Source of the DNA: a bacterium
GTDB taxonomy: Bacteria; JAMCPX01
Direction: 5' to 3'
Assembly: GCA_021787655.1 (NCBI GenBank)
Contig: JAJYLM010000133.1
Location: forward strand, 1-6,034
Length of the DNA: 6,034 bases
The translations under genes and the position numbers were made by a program. This document shows positions 1-6,034 of this stretch, one piece after another (position 1 is the first letter of the stretch; every line of letters begins with the position of its first letter). A model generated the notes under the pieces. It had not been told where the DNA came from, made no database searches, and worked only from the letters and a program-made list of their open reading frames with translations.

Positions 1-33
1 GTATTCACGCAGTACAACGTCTGAGCTATTTTT

Positions 34-62
34 TTGACATCCACTTTCCTTTAAGCCATACT
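34..62 (+). promoter_or_regulatory. Sigma70-type promoter for the GT87 gene
   Basis: A perfect -35 hexamer TTGACA (34-39) is followed, after a 17-base spacer, by CATACT (57-62), which matches four of six positions of the -10 consensus. Transcription would start near 69-70, leaving a leader of only about 15 bases before the ATG at 85. The surrounding DNA is AT-rich, with a T-run just before the -35. The call is from pattern only; no activator or operator site is evident. Confidence 0.5.
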
Positions 63-84
63 GTTACAAAATACCTTTTATCTT

Positions 85-1413
85 ATGGATACTCTAAGAA
101 TAAAAAGCATAGTTTTTTATGTGATAGTCAGCATCATCGTGATCGCTTATTTCTTTATCCGGCTTCCTGAACTCAAAACTGCGTTTTTCATAGGCACAAC
201 ACTACCGTATGACTTCCCGCAGGACTACATTGCAGGCAGACAACTTCTTGCCGGCAAAACATTGTATCCGCCTGATTTCGTAACTATGTATAGGAATCTT
301 CTTGCGAGCAGCGGAGGTGCGGTAAATCCGCAGATCAATCATCTCAATGCCCATCCTCCGTTTACTGCACTACTCCTCTACCCGCTGTGGCTCTTCAGTT
401 TTCATAATGCTGCGGTAATATGGGGCGCAATAACTATTCTTTGTTCGTTCGCTATAAGTCTATTATTGATGAAGGCGGAGGATGCTTCATTGATGTATGT
501 GCCCCTGCTGTCTTTGTTTATATTGGCATGGCCTCCTTTTCAGGCAAACGTTGCTGTCGGCCAGGTTTCTGTCCTTGTAGCATTGTTTGTCAGCGCCGGG
601 TGGTATCTCTACAAGAAACACAAAGATTTACTTGCCGGAATATTCATTACACTTGCAACAATGCTGAAGTTTTACCCGGGACTTTTGCTTCTCTATTTTC
701 TCTTCGAAAAGAAGTATAAGCTCTTTTGGTCATCGATTGCCGGAATCGTCATTATCATGGTGATCACTTTAATTCTGACAAAGTATGACGTCTTTCATTT
801 TCTATTTACAATATTGCCGGCAGATTCGAAATATTCCGGAGCGGATATCGGTAACCTTTCTATCAACGGTTATTTTGCAAAGCTATTTTTATCCGTTAAG
901 GCGTATTACATAACCGGGACATTTGCAGCATCTGAAAATTATGTACTCAAAAACATATTTCTCGCGATCGCTGTGGCTTTGCTTTTATTCTATAGCGCGT
1001 TGAGTATTAGAAAGTATCGCTACGATAATGACCTCGGATTTTCTGTTTTTATCGTCGTATCTCTGCTTGTATCACCTCTCTGCTGGAATCATTACCTGAC
1101 ACTTTTATTACTGCCGTTAATTGTTTTTGCAAAAGAACTTCTTCAGAAAAGAACTATCTCCGAGGTCGTTTTATTCTTAACGGGGTTGTTTTTTATATCG
1201 ATTGATACCAGTTCTGTCTATTTTCTAAAAGTACTTTCTATCGTTCGTGGTATCATTCCGGGCAATCCGGAAAGTTTCTTTTACAGAATGACCTTCTATT
1301 CCCTCCCGTTCTACGGCATGGTACTTTTGTTGTATTTGAATTTCAGGTTGATTAAAAATTACAGCACTTCAGCGCTGCACGATACCGAGGGTGGCGGCGC
1401 AGCGCTGGATTGA
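85..1413 (+). CDS. GT87 (DUF2029) family integral membrane glycosyltransferase
   Basis: The 442-residue protein is very hydrophobic, with roughly 10-12 membrane segments (for example about 8-26, 108-127, 155-173, 183-207, 213-231, 290-306, 317-349, 358-373, 403-420). GT87 hallmarks appear in order: an acidic first-loop motif DFPQDY (D43, D47) followed by AGRQLLAG and YPP (61-63); an NAHPPF motif (88-93) before a hydrophobic helix; GQVSVL (159-164); a helix with K195 and P198 in LKFYPG; and a WNHY motif (334-337). Members such as mycobacterial PimE transfer a mannose from a polyprenyl-phosphate sugar donor on the outer face of the membrane, using an aspartate in the first loop; D43 is the likely counterpart. 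Donor and acceptor here are unknown. ATG 85 is chosen because an in-frame stop lies at 52-54 and the next Met (68) would lose the D43 loop. No Shine-Dalgarno is visible. The gene is AT-rich and stands alone, convergent with the sulfatase gene. Confidence 0.85.
   Translation: MDTLRIKSIVFYVIVSIIVIAYFFIRLPELKTAFFIGTTLPYDFPQDYIAGRQLLAGKTLYPPDFVTMYRNLLASSGGAVNPQINHLNAHPPFTALLLYPLWLFSFHNAAVIWGAITILCSFAISLLLMKAEDASLMYVPLLSLFILAWPPFQANVAVGQVSVLVALFVSAGWYLYKKHKDLLAGIFITLATMLKFYPGLLLLYFLFEKKYKLFWSSIAGIVIIMVITLILTKYDVFHFLFTILPADSKYSGADIGNLSINGYFAKLFLSVKAYYITGTFAASENYVLKNIFLAIAVALLLFYSALSIRKYRYDNDLGFSVFIVVSLLVSPLCWNHYLTLLLLPLIVFAKELLQKRTISEVVLFLTGLFFISIDTSSVYFLKVLSIVRGIIPGNPESFFYRMTFYSLPFYGMVLLLYLNFRLIKNYSTSALHDTEGGGAALD
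1370..1407. repeat. Inverted repeat (9-bp stem) at the 3' end of the GT87 gene
   Basis: CAGCGCTGC (1370-1378) and GCAGCGCTG (1399-1407) are exact reverse complements separated by a 20-base loop. Each arm also contains the 8-bp palindrome CAGCGCTG. The element lies within the last 15 codons of the glycosyltransferase gene, just before the convergent sulfatase gene ends. No T-run follows on either strand, so it is not a classical intrinsic terminator, but it could slow transcription or protect mRNA ends between the converging genes. Confidence 0.6.
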
Positions 1414-1459
1414 GCGTTGGGAAGACTTTCAAGGTATATCTAAATATCCGATGCGGAGA

Positions 1460-3448
1460 TCACTGAGCCGGCGTTACGATGGGAAACGTGCGTACAGGTT
1501 TTTTGAACAGTGAGAGGAACCGGATCAGATCAAGTCTGCTGCCGGCAACTGAAACATCGTCTCCGATGAGATCTTTTATCCCTGCATCTCCGGTAAGTAC
1601 CTTGATCAAAAGCTTCCTCGTGATGGTCAACGTGGCGTTTGCATCTTTATCAGGCGCTGCGGTGCGGTGGTGCAGCACAGCGTTCTCGATCCAGAGCACA
1701 AAGGATTCTCCGGTATCACTGAAGACGAGGTTGATCTTCATCGTATGGTTTTCTGCAGCGGGTCCGTTCAGGGCTGCCTCCATGGAAACAAGGAAGTACT
1801 CAGCAGGCATCTGTGCAAGCAGATCGGCTGCCCTGGCAGGGTCCGCTCCCGGCATATTTTTCCCGGACCGTAATTCCATCGCCGCCATCAGATAGGTGTT
1901 ACGGTCGATGGCGGATTCAGCACTGTACCCCATTTGGTCATAGGTGCGCGCCAGCAATTCACGTGCGGGTCCGTTATCCTGGTCCGAGAACACGACATGG
2001 TTCAAAAGTTCGGCAGCCCACCGGTATTCTCCCTGTCCGAAAGCCTCGGTTGCAAGAGCAACGACGCGTTCCGAACCTCCCATCAGAGCAACATAGCGCC
2101 TGGCCGCATCCTGACGGGGAAGCGGGTCCATGTGTGCCGGGTTGCCGTCGAACCAGCCGAGGTAATACTGGTACACTGCGCGGGCATTGCGGCTGACGGT
2201 GCCGTAGTAACCCCGGACGCCGGCGAACCGGGCAAGCGATGAGGGCAGCTCGATCGCTGCAGCAATCTCGTCAGGTTTCATTCCCGCATTGATCATCCGA
2301 ACGGTCTGATCGTGAATGTATTTGTAAACGTCGCGGTGTTTTTTCATGAACGTAACAATCCGCGCATTGCCGAAGACAGGCCAGTTGTGAACGCCGAAGT
2401 ATATGTCTGCCTGTCCGAAGTGTACCAGTGCTTCATCGATGTGGCCTGCCCAGCGCAGGGCGTCGCGGCATTTTGCCCCCCGTAGGGTAAGGATCTGGTG
2501 CATGGTCTGGTTCATGAGCTCGGCGCCGCAGTAGGCATTGAAGTCGGGAAGGTAGAATGCCATTTCGGCAGGTGCTTCAGTGTCCGGGACATTCTGGAAG
2601 GTAAAGCGGATTCCGTCAAGGGTCAGTTCCTGGTATGGCTGGCCGACACTGACTGTCGGGGCCAGGATTCCGATGTCGCCGAAGGCGAGCGTACTCCCGA
2701 TACCGCTGTCCACCAGTCCCCGCTCGGATGCTGCCAGGTACTGTCCAAACTGCCATGTTGCACGGCGACCCATGGCAGGTCCGACAAGGATGTTTTCGCT
2801 GGTCGCCTCTTTCATGAAACCGGCCGGAGCTACAATCGGCAGTCTGCTGTGCTGTGCTTCTTCTGCGGATACAACGCCGAGTGCACCGCCGAAATGGTCG
2901 ACATGGCTGTGGGTGAAGATGACCGCAGAAACGGGCTTGTTGCCCAGGTGCTGCCGGGCAAATGCCATTGCTCTCTGTGCGGTTTCGCGGCATGACAGGG
3001 GATCAATGACGATCCATCCGGTTTTGCCCTCGATGAGTTCAAGATTCGCAGTATCGAATCCCCGCAGTTGATAGACGCCTTCGGTAACTTTGAATAAGCC
3101 GCTCAACCTGTTCAGTGTCGCGTGCTGCCAAAGACTTGGATTGACCGTGACAGGTGCTTCACCATCGACAAAGCTGAACCGATCAAAATCCCAGATAACA
3201 GAACCGTTCTTTGCCGTTACCGTACCTGACGGAACGGCGATCAGCCCCCGGTGCGCATCCCCGAGGTCTTGTTGATCCAATACCGGGAGCGATTTTGCCG
3301 CTCCTTCATGTGCGGCTGCCGTTGCATCCGTAGCATCGCCGGAAGCAGGATGGAGAGCGGCTCTCCGGCTTTTTGAGACCCTGTGAAAACGCATAAGCAG
3401 CACACCTATGATGACAGCCACCGTTAACATTCCTGAGAGTAACAGCAT
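1460..3448 (-). CDS. SdsA1/YjcS-type alkyl sulfatase (metallo-beta-lactamase fold)
   Basis: The 662-residue protein has the architecture of linear alkyl sulfatases, which hydrolyse sulfate esters such as dodecyl sulfate to alcohol and sulfate. Residues about 104-360 form the zinc-binding metallo-beta-lactamase domain: THSHVDHFGG supplies H180, H182, D184 and H185; E291 lies in TEAPAEM; E310 in GAELMNQTMH; and H354 in GVHNWP. These match the two-zinc ligand set known from Pseudomonas SdsA1. TLRGAKCRDAL (321-331) is another family block. Residues about 362-530 resemble the helical dimerisation domain, and about 540-655 the SCP2-like C-terminal domain that accepts the alkyl chain. The N-terminus is not a classic signal peptide: residues 2-19 are a hydrophobic helix with no positive charge before it and RFHRVSKSRR after it, then an Ala-rich linker (about 36-52). 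That suggests a membrane anchor. ATG 3448 is fixed by a perfect Shine-Dalgarno. The gene is GC-rich and monocistronic. The family is secure; the true substrate is inferred. Confidence 0.92.
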   Translation of the reverse strand: MLLLSGMLTVAVIIGVLLMRFHRVSKSRRAALHPASGDATDATAAAHEGAAKSLPVLDQQDLGDAHRGLIAVPSGTVTAKNGSVIWDFDRFSFVDGEAPVTVNPSLWQHATLNRLSGLFKVTEGVYQLRGFDTANLELIEGKTGWIVIDPLSCRETAQRAMAFARQHLGNKPVSAVIFTHSHVDHFGGALGVVSAEEAQHSRLPIVAPAGFMKEATSENILVGPAMGRRATWQFGQYLAASERGLVDSGIGSTLAFGDIGILAPTVSVGQPYQELTLDGIRFTFQNVPDTEAPAEMAFYLPDFNAYCGAELMNQTMHQILTLRGAKCRDALRWAGHIDEALVHFGQADIYFGVHNWPVFGNARIVTFMKKHRDVYKYIHDQTVRMINAGMKPDEIAAAIELPSSLARFAGVRGYYGTVSRNARAVYQYYLGWFDGNPAHMDPLPRQDAARRYVALMGGSERVVALATEAFGQGEYRWAAELLNHVVFSDQDNGPARELLARTYDQMGYSAESAIDRNTYLMAAMELRSGKNMPGADPARAADLLAQMPAEYFLVSMEAALNGPAAENHTMKINLVFSDTGESFVLWIENAVLHHRTAAPDKDANATLTITRKLLIKVLTGDAGIKDLIGDDVSVAGSRLDLIRFLSLFKKPVRTFPIVTPAQ

Positions 3449-3455
3449 CGTATGT

Positions 3456-3463
3456 ACCTCCTT
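3456..3463 (-). promoter_or_regulatory. Strong ribosome binding site of the sulfatase gene
   Basis: The minus strand reads AAGGAGGT, a perfect Shine-Dalgarno, seven bases before the ATG at 3448. It decides the start codon and therefore includes the hydrophobic N-terminal anchor in the protein. The other three genes in the window show no comparable site. Confidence 0.85.
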
Positions 3464-3480
3464 GGTATGAATGTAACCGT

Positions 3481-3543
3481 CTATCTTGATTTGTTCCGGC
3501 TTGATTCGTTCCGGCCTGATTCGTACCGCTCTCTCAAGAACAG
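3481..3543 (-). CDS. Possible 20-residue leader peptide upstream of the sulfatase
   Basis: On the minus strand, AAAGGAGG (3558-3551) is followed seven bases later by CTG (3543-3541) and, in the same frame, thirteen bases later by TTG (3537-3535). The frame runs to a TAG at 3483-3481. From the TTG it would give an 18-residue hydrophilic peptide rich in Arg, Ser, Asn and Glu, in which the 15-bp repeat yields the repeating pattern GRNES/SRNKS. It ends 32 bases before the sulfatase start, so it could be a translated leader. The lack of an ATG or GTG start is a serious weakness; it may be a chance frame next to a fortuitous purine run. Confidence 0.2.
   Translation of the reverse strand: MFLRERYESGRNESSRNKSR
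3485..3529. repeat. Three-copy 15-bp tandem repeat
   Basis: Three adjacent 15-base units are visible on the plus strand: CTTGATTTGTTCCGG (3485-3499), CTTGATTCGTTCCGG (3500-3514) and CCTGATTCGTACCGC (3515-3529). Units 1 and 2 differ at one position; unit 3 differs from unit 2 at three. The array lies 37-81 bases upstream of the sulfatase start codon. The unit length is a multiple of three but not of the DNA helical repeat, so it fits a translated or RNA-level element at least as well as a set of protein-binding sites on one face of the helix. Confidence 0.85.
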
Positions 3544-3550
3544 CCTAAAA

Positions 3551-3558
3551 CCTCCTTT
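3551..3558 (-). promoter_or_regulatory. Second Shine-Dalgarno-like site upstream of the sulfatase
   Basis: The minus strand reads AAAGGAGG, about 100 bases upstream of the sulfatase start codon and upstream of the tandem repeat. No ATG or GTG follows at a suitable distance; only CTG (7 bases) and TTG (13 bases) are available. It may serve a leader peptide or simply be a purine-rich stretch. Confidence 0.3.
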
Positions 3559-3776
3559 CTGTCAATGCAACGATCGGTAAAAAGTCTGACCATGCCCTCC
3601 GGTTCGGTGCAAAATTCCCTTGACGCTTGGCAGCATTGGGGTCAAAATACATTATTACTTGCGTGAACGCCGATGACAGAAGGAAACACTCATCCGGACA
3701 GCTGGGCACGCAGGAATGAGGATGGTAACGTGGAAAGGACGATGACTATGCCAGAACCAGAACGCGGGGATGGCTG

Positions 3777-3812
3777 TTGACGGGTATCACTGCAATGACG
3801 TATAGGTATAAT
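3777..3812 (+). promoter_or_regulatory. Probable promoter for the cca-like gene and transpeptidase
   Basis: TTGACG (3777-3782) matches five of six positions of the -35 consensus. An 18-base spacer leads to TATAGG (3801-3806); a perfect TATAAT lies just beyond at 3807-3812 but would be 24 bases from this -35. Either hexamer would give a leader of about 35-50 bases before the ATG at 3858. The AT-rich block 3800-3820 stands out in GC-rich surroundings. Exact pairing of the elements is uncertain. Confidence 0.45.
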
Positions 3813-3857
3813 AATATTCTGATCCGGTATTGAATCTCCAATCCGGCACACTATTCC

Positions 3858-4913
3858 ATGAAAGTTCCTTTGGAAAAGACTATCAAGAATCTGAGCAGGG
3901 AAGTGCAGGAGCACCTTGCAGCTATCGTGAAAGCGGCGGAGGAAACCAAGACAGACCTCTATCTTGTCGGCGGCCCTCTCAGAGACCTGTTGCTGCACAG
4001 GAATACGATCGATATCGACATTGTGGTGCGGGAGGATGGACTGAAGTTTGCGGCATTCCTCGCCGGCAGGACCGGCGGCGTTCTGACCCTGTACAAGGAG
4101 CGGCTGACGGCATCTATCGCCCTGCACGGGGGCCTGCACATCGACGTTGCGACCATGAGGAGTGAGCGCTACGAGCACCCCGGCGCACTGCCGCGTGTTC
4201 AGGCGGCACCGGATATTGTGCAGGACCTGTCGAGGAGGGACTTTACCATCAATGCCATGGCAGTCAGGCTGGCGCCGGGCCACGAGGAAGAATTGATCGA
4301 TCCTTTCCATGGTTATACGGACCTGCAGTCATCCGTGATACGGATTTTACACCCGAAGAGTTTTCTCGACGACCCGACCCGTATCTACCGCGCCATACGC
4401 TTTGAATCGAGGTTTGGTTTTACCATTGAAGAGCAGACGCTCAGGCACCTGAAGACCGCGGTATCGGGTAATGCACTGAAGACGGTCAGCGGACAGCGGT
4501 GTATCAAGGAGATTAACCTGTACCTTGCAGAGGAGCAGCCGTTCCCGGTGATCAGGAGAGCCTACGAACTGGGAGTCCTGCACGATATCATAACCGATCC
4601 CGGGGTACTCGACGATATCAGGGACGTCTTCGGAAAGATACAGCTGGAACAGCGCCTCGATTCCAAGGACAGAAAACTGCTGATGCTCACGGTGCTGTTT
4701 CTGCACCGCACCCCGAACGACATTACGAATTTGTCTGGCTACTACGGCATGACCAGAAAACAGCGCAATGTCATTCTCGATACAAAGCTGCTGCTCAGCC
4801 ATCTCAGGGAAAATCCGTCAACCCTCGGCAGCGTCATCAGGCGCTACAGCGATCATGCGCGGATGCTTGCTTATCTGATCACCTCCAATACAATGCTGGA
4901 ACCGTACCTCTGA
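3858..4913 (+). CDS. cca: Class II tRNA nucleotidyltransferase (CCA- or A-adding enzyme)
   Basis: The 351-residue protein belongs to the class II nucleotidyltransferases that build or repair the 3' CCA end of tRNA in the cytoplasm. Motifs run in family order: LVGGPLRD (36-43); the catalytic pair D52/D54 in IDIDIVV; a RYEHPGALPRV loop (104-114); the RRDFTINA ribose-recognition motif (126-133); DPFHGYTDL (148-156); the DDPTR nucleotide-template motif (171-175) leading into RAIRFESRFGF (178-188); and a helix with QRCIKEI (213-219) matching the ERxxxEl block. No HD phosphohydrolase domain is present. The protein stops earlier than usual: the C-terminal tail with a TGxDLxxxGxxPGP-like motif is missing. 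Some bacterial lineages split the job between CC-adding and A-adding enzymes; the sequence alone does not decide which this is, and a poly(A) polymerase is also possible. ATG 3858 is the only reasonable start, since an in-frame stop lies at 3831-3833; no Shine-Dalgarno is seen. The next gene starts four bases after the stop. Confidence 0.88.
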   Translation: MKVPLEKTIKNLSREVQEHLAAIVKAAEETKTDLYLVGGPLRDLLLHRNTIDIDIVVREDGLKFAAFLAGRTGGVLTLYKERLTASIALHGGLHIDVATMRSERYEHPGALPRVQAAPDIVQDLSRRDFTINAMAVRLAPGHEEELIDPFHGYTDLQSSVIRILHPKSFLDDPTRIYRAIRFESRFGFTIEEQTLRHLKTAVSGNALKTVSGQRCIKEINLYLAEEQPFPVIRRAYELGVLHDIITDPGVLDDIRDVFGKIQLEQRLDSKDRKLLMLTVLFLHRTPNDITNLSGYYGMTRKQRNVILDTKLLLSHLRENPSTLGSVIRRYSDHARMLAYLITSNTMLEPYL

Positions 4914-4917
4914 TATA

Positions 4918-6034
4918 ATGGGCTGGCGATCGTATCAAAAAAACTATCTTAAATCCCTCCGGCGGAGCGGACGGCGCAACTATGTCCCCTTTCTCTTGTT
5001 GTCCGTCATGGTTTTTGCAGGCATCGTCCTGTACATTGTCATAAAAAGAATTCCGTCTCCCGGGAAACAGCTATCGCCGCAGCCGGTAAAATCTGCATCG
5101 GCCATCACCCCGACTGCAGCCATGCCTGTGCAGACCGCGCCGATACATGCGGAATTACGGAGTCCCGGGCACGTGCAGCTGCCGGACAATGTTGTGGCCC
5201 GGTGGATCCGGCGTACCATGGAGGCATACCGGGTACAGTACGGGGCTGTTGTTGCCATCGATGTCAAGACCTGCACACCCATCGCCGTTGTCAGCAAGGG
5301 GCCCGGTTTCTCCGCCTTCAAGACCTATCCCGCAGCCTCCCTGATAAAACTGGTGACAGCGTCCGCGGCAATCGAACTGCAGCATATTCCGCCCTATGCG
5401 CTCTTCTACTTTGACTCCCGTAACGCAACACAGAGCATTCGGGCATTGACCAACGGCTATGATGACGGACGGCACAGCATCACGTTTTCCATGGCCCTCG
5501 CCAAATCGAACAATCCGGTTTTCGGAAAACTTGCCCTGTACAAGATCGGTGACGATAATTTCCAGTCCTATCTGGACCGCTTCTATTTTAACAAGTCCCT
5601 GGGGCCGTCCTTTATTCACATCAGCAGGGCGAACGTGGACGGTAATAACGTTGACATTGCCCAGACAGGGGCAGGATTGAACCCCGATACGACGCTGAGT
5701 CCGTTCCATGCAGCACTCATTGCCCAGGCGATCGCCAGTAACGGCAGGATGTGCGTGCCGTTCGAAGGCTTTGGCAGCGCAACCCAGCACAGAAAACAGA
5801 TCATCTCACCGGCGACTGCACGCGAGCTCATAGAGATGATGCGGCTGACCATAACCAAAGGCACGTCACGGAGGGCATTCTTCAACAGGAGGGGAAGGTA
5901 CATCCTTGCCGACATCGCCGTTGCAGGAAAAACCGGTTCCATCCACGGAGATGACCCCGAGGGTGACTACGAGTGGTTTGTCGGTATTGCCCCGGTCAAG
6001 GATCCGCAGATCGCGGTTGCCGCTATCGTGGTAA
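4918..6034 (+). CDS. Penicillin-binding protein transpeptidase, C-terminus cut by the window edge
   Basis: The frame from ATG 4918 stays open to the window end (372 codons seen). The N-terminus is basic, with a single membrane helix at about 22-42, consistent with an inner-membrane protein whose bulk is periplasmic. A Pro/Ala-rich linker (about 47-88) leads into a penicillin-binding transpeptidase domain from about residue 90. The active-site triad of motifs is intact: SLIK (141-144) with nucleophile S141, SNN (197-199), and KTGS (338-341). QTGAGLN (249-255) with SPFHAALIAQAIASNG (261-276) matches the conserved block before the third motif. Such enzymes cross-link peptidoglycan stem peptides and are the targets of beta-lactams. 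There is no glycosyltransferase domain and no room for the N-terminal dimerisation domain usual in class B proteins. Two periplasmic cysteines, C119 and C279, could form a disulfide. There is no Shine-Dalgarno; the start lies four bases after the cca-like stop, suggesting coupled translation. Confidence 0.88.
   Translation, partial: MGWRSYQKNYLKSLRRSGRRNYVPFLLLSVMVFAGIVLYIVIKRIPSPGKQLSPQPVKSASAITPTAAMPVQTAPIHAELRSPGHVQLPDNVVARWIRRTMEAYRVQYGAVVAIDVKTCTPIAVVSKGPGFSAFKTYPAASLIKLVTASAAIELQHIPPYALFYFDSRNATQSIRALTNGYDDGRHSITFSMALAKSNNPVFGKLALYKIGDDNFQSYLDRFYFNKSLGPSFIHISRANVDGNNVDIAQTGAGLNPDTTLSPFHAALIAQAIASNGRMCVPFEGFGSATQHRKQIISPATARELIEMMRLTITKGTSRRAFFNRRGRYILADIAVAGKTGSIHGDDPEGDYEWFVGIAPVKDPQIAVAAIVV

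Larger units (their letters stand above)
3449..3857. other. 409-bp divergent intergenic region
   Basis: This gap separates the leftward sulfatase gene from the rightward cca-like gene. On the sulfatase side it contains the gene's ribosome binding site, a 15-bp triple tandem repeat, and a second AAAGGAGG sequence with a short reading frame. On the other side it holds a probable promoter for the cca-like gene. TTGAC (3620-3624) and GTCAA (3641-3645) form a spaced inverted repeat of unknown meaning. No tRNA, riboswitch or conserved gene is recognisable, and no convincing promoter for the sulfatase was found on the minus strand. Confidence 0.7.

Noticed and set aside
1408..1459. Intrinsic terminator between the convergent genes
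   Set aside because: No GC-rich stem followed by a T-run is present on either strand; the nearby hairpin lies inside the coding region and lacks a T-run.
2498..3071. Overlapping plus-strand frames of 165 and 163 codons
   Set aside because: Both are antisense to the sulfatase metal-binding domain and are typical long shadows in GC-rich DNA.
3537..3565. TTGACA on the minus strand (3565-3560) as a sulfatase promoter
   Set aside because: The hexamer 17 bases downstream (TGTTCT) matches only three of six -10 positions, and the AAAGGAGG site would fall inside the spacer.
3590..3620. tRNA-like GGTTCG sequence in the intergenic region
   Set aside because: No acceptor or anticodon stems can be drawn around it and the T-arm does not pair.
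3673..3780. 35-codon plus-strand reading frame starting ATG at 3673, hydrophilic, ending TGA just at the cca-side -35 element
   Set aside because: No ribosome binding site, no recognisable family, low-complexity hydrophilic composition, and it overlaps the proposed promoter; a chance frame is more likely.
3690..4310. 206-codon minus-strand reading frame
   Set aside because: It lies mostly antisense to the cca-like gene, whose motifs are unmistakable; its own translation resembles no family.
5155..5790. 211-codon minus-strand reading frame
   Set aside because: Antisense shadow of the transpeptidase gene, which carries all three active-site motifs in the plus frame.

Overview
The window looks like chromosomal DNA of a Gram-negative bacterium, possibly of the Desulfobacterota/Nitrospirota type. 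That guess rests on gene content and style only and is low confidence. It holds three complete genes and one gene cut by the right edge. All are recognisable families; no phage, transposase, CRISPR or RNA gene is visible.

Layout. Bases 1-84 are a short leader with a good sigma70-type promoter. Bases 85-1413 (+) encode a polytopic membrane glycosyltransferase of the GT87/DUF2029 family, in AT-rich DNA whose last ~45 bases turn GC-rich and form a hairpin. After 46 bases comes a convergent gene, 3448-1460 (-), encoding an SdsA1/YjcS-type zinc alkyl sulfatase with its full metal-ligand set. It has an N-terminal membrane anchor and a perfect Shine-Dalgarno. The 409 bases from 3449 to 3857 separate it from a rightward pair. 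This gap carries a three-copy 15-bp tandem repeat inside a possible leader reading frame with its own Shine-Dalgarno (minus strand), and a likely promoter for the rightward genes. Bases 3858-4913 (+) encode a class II tRNA nucleotidyltransferase (cca-like) that ends early. Four bases later, from 4918, begins a membrane-anchored penicillin-binding transpeptidase that runs off the window at 6034 with all three active-site motifs present.

How they fit. The cca-like gene and the transpeptidase gene look like one transcription unit with translational coupling. The sulfatase is a single gene, and its GC content, strong ribosome binding site and orientation set it apart from the glycosyltransferase, so the two are probably unrelated neighbours. 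Nothing here makes a clear new multi-gene system. The most unusual parts are the repeat-bearing leader of the sulfatase, the apparent inward-facing anchor of that enzyme, and the compact transpeptidase with no dimerisation domain.
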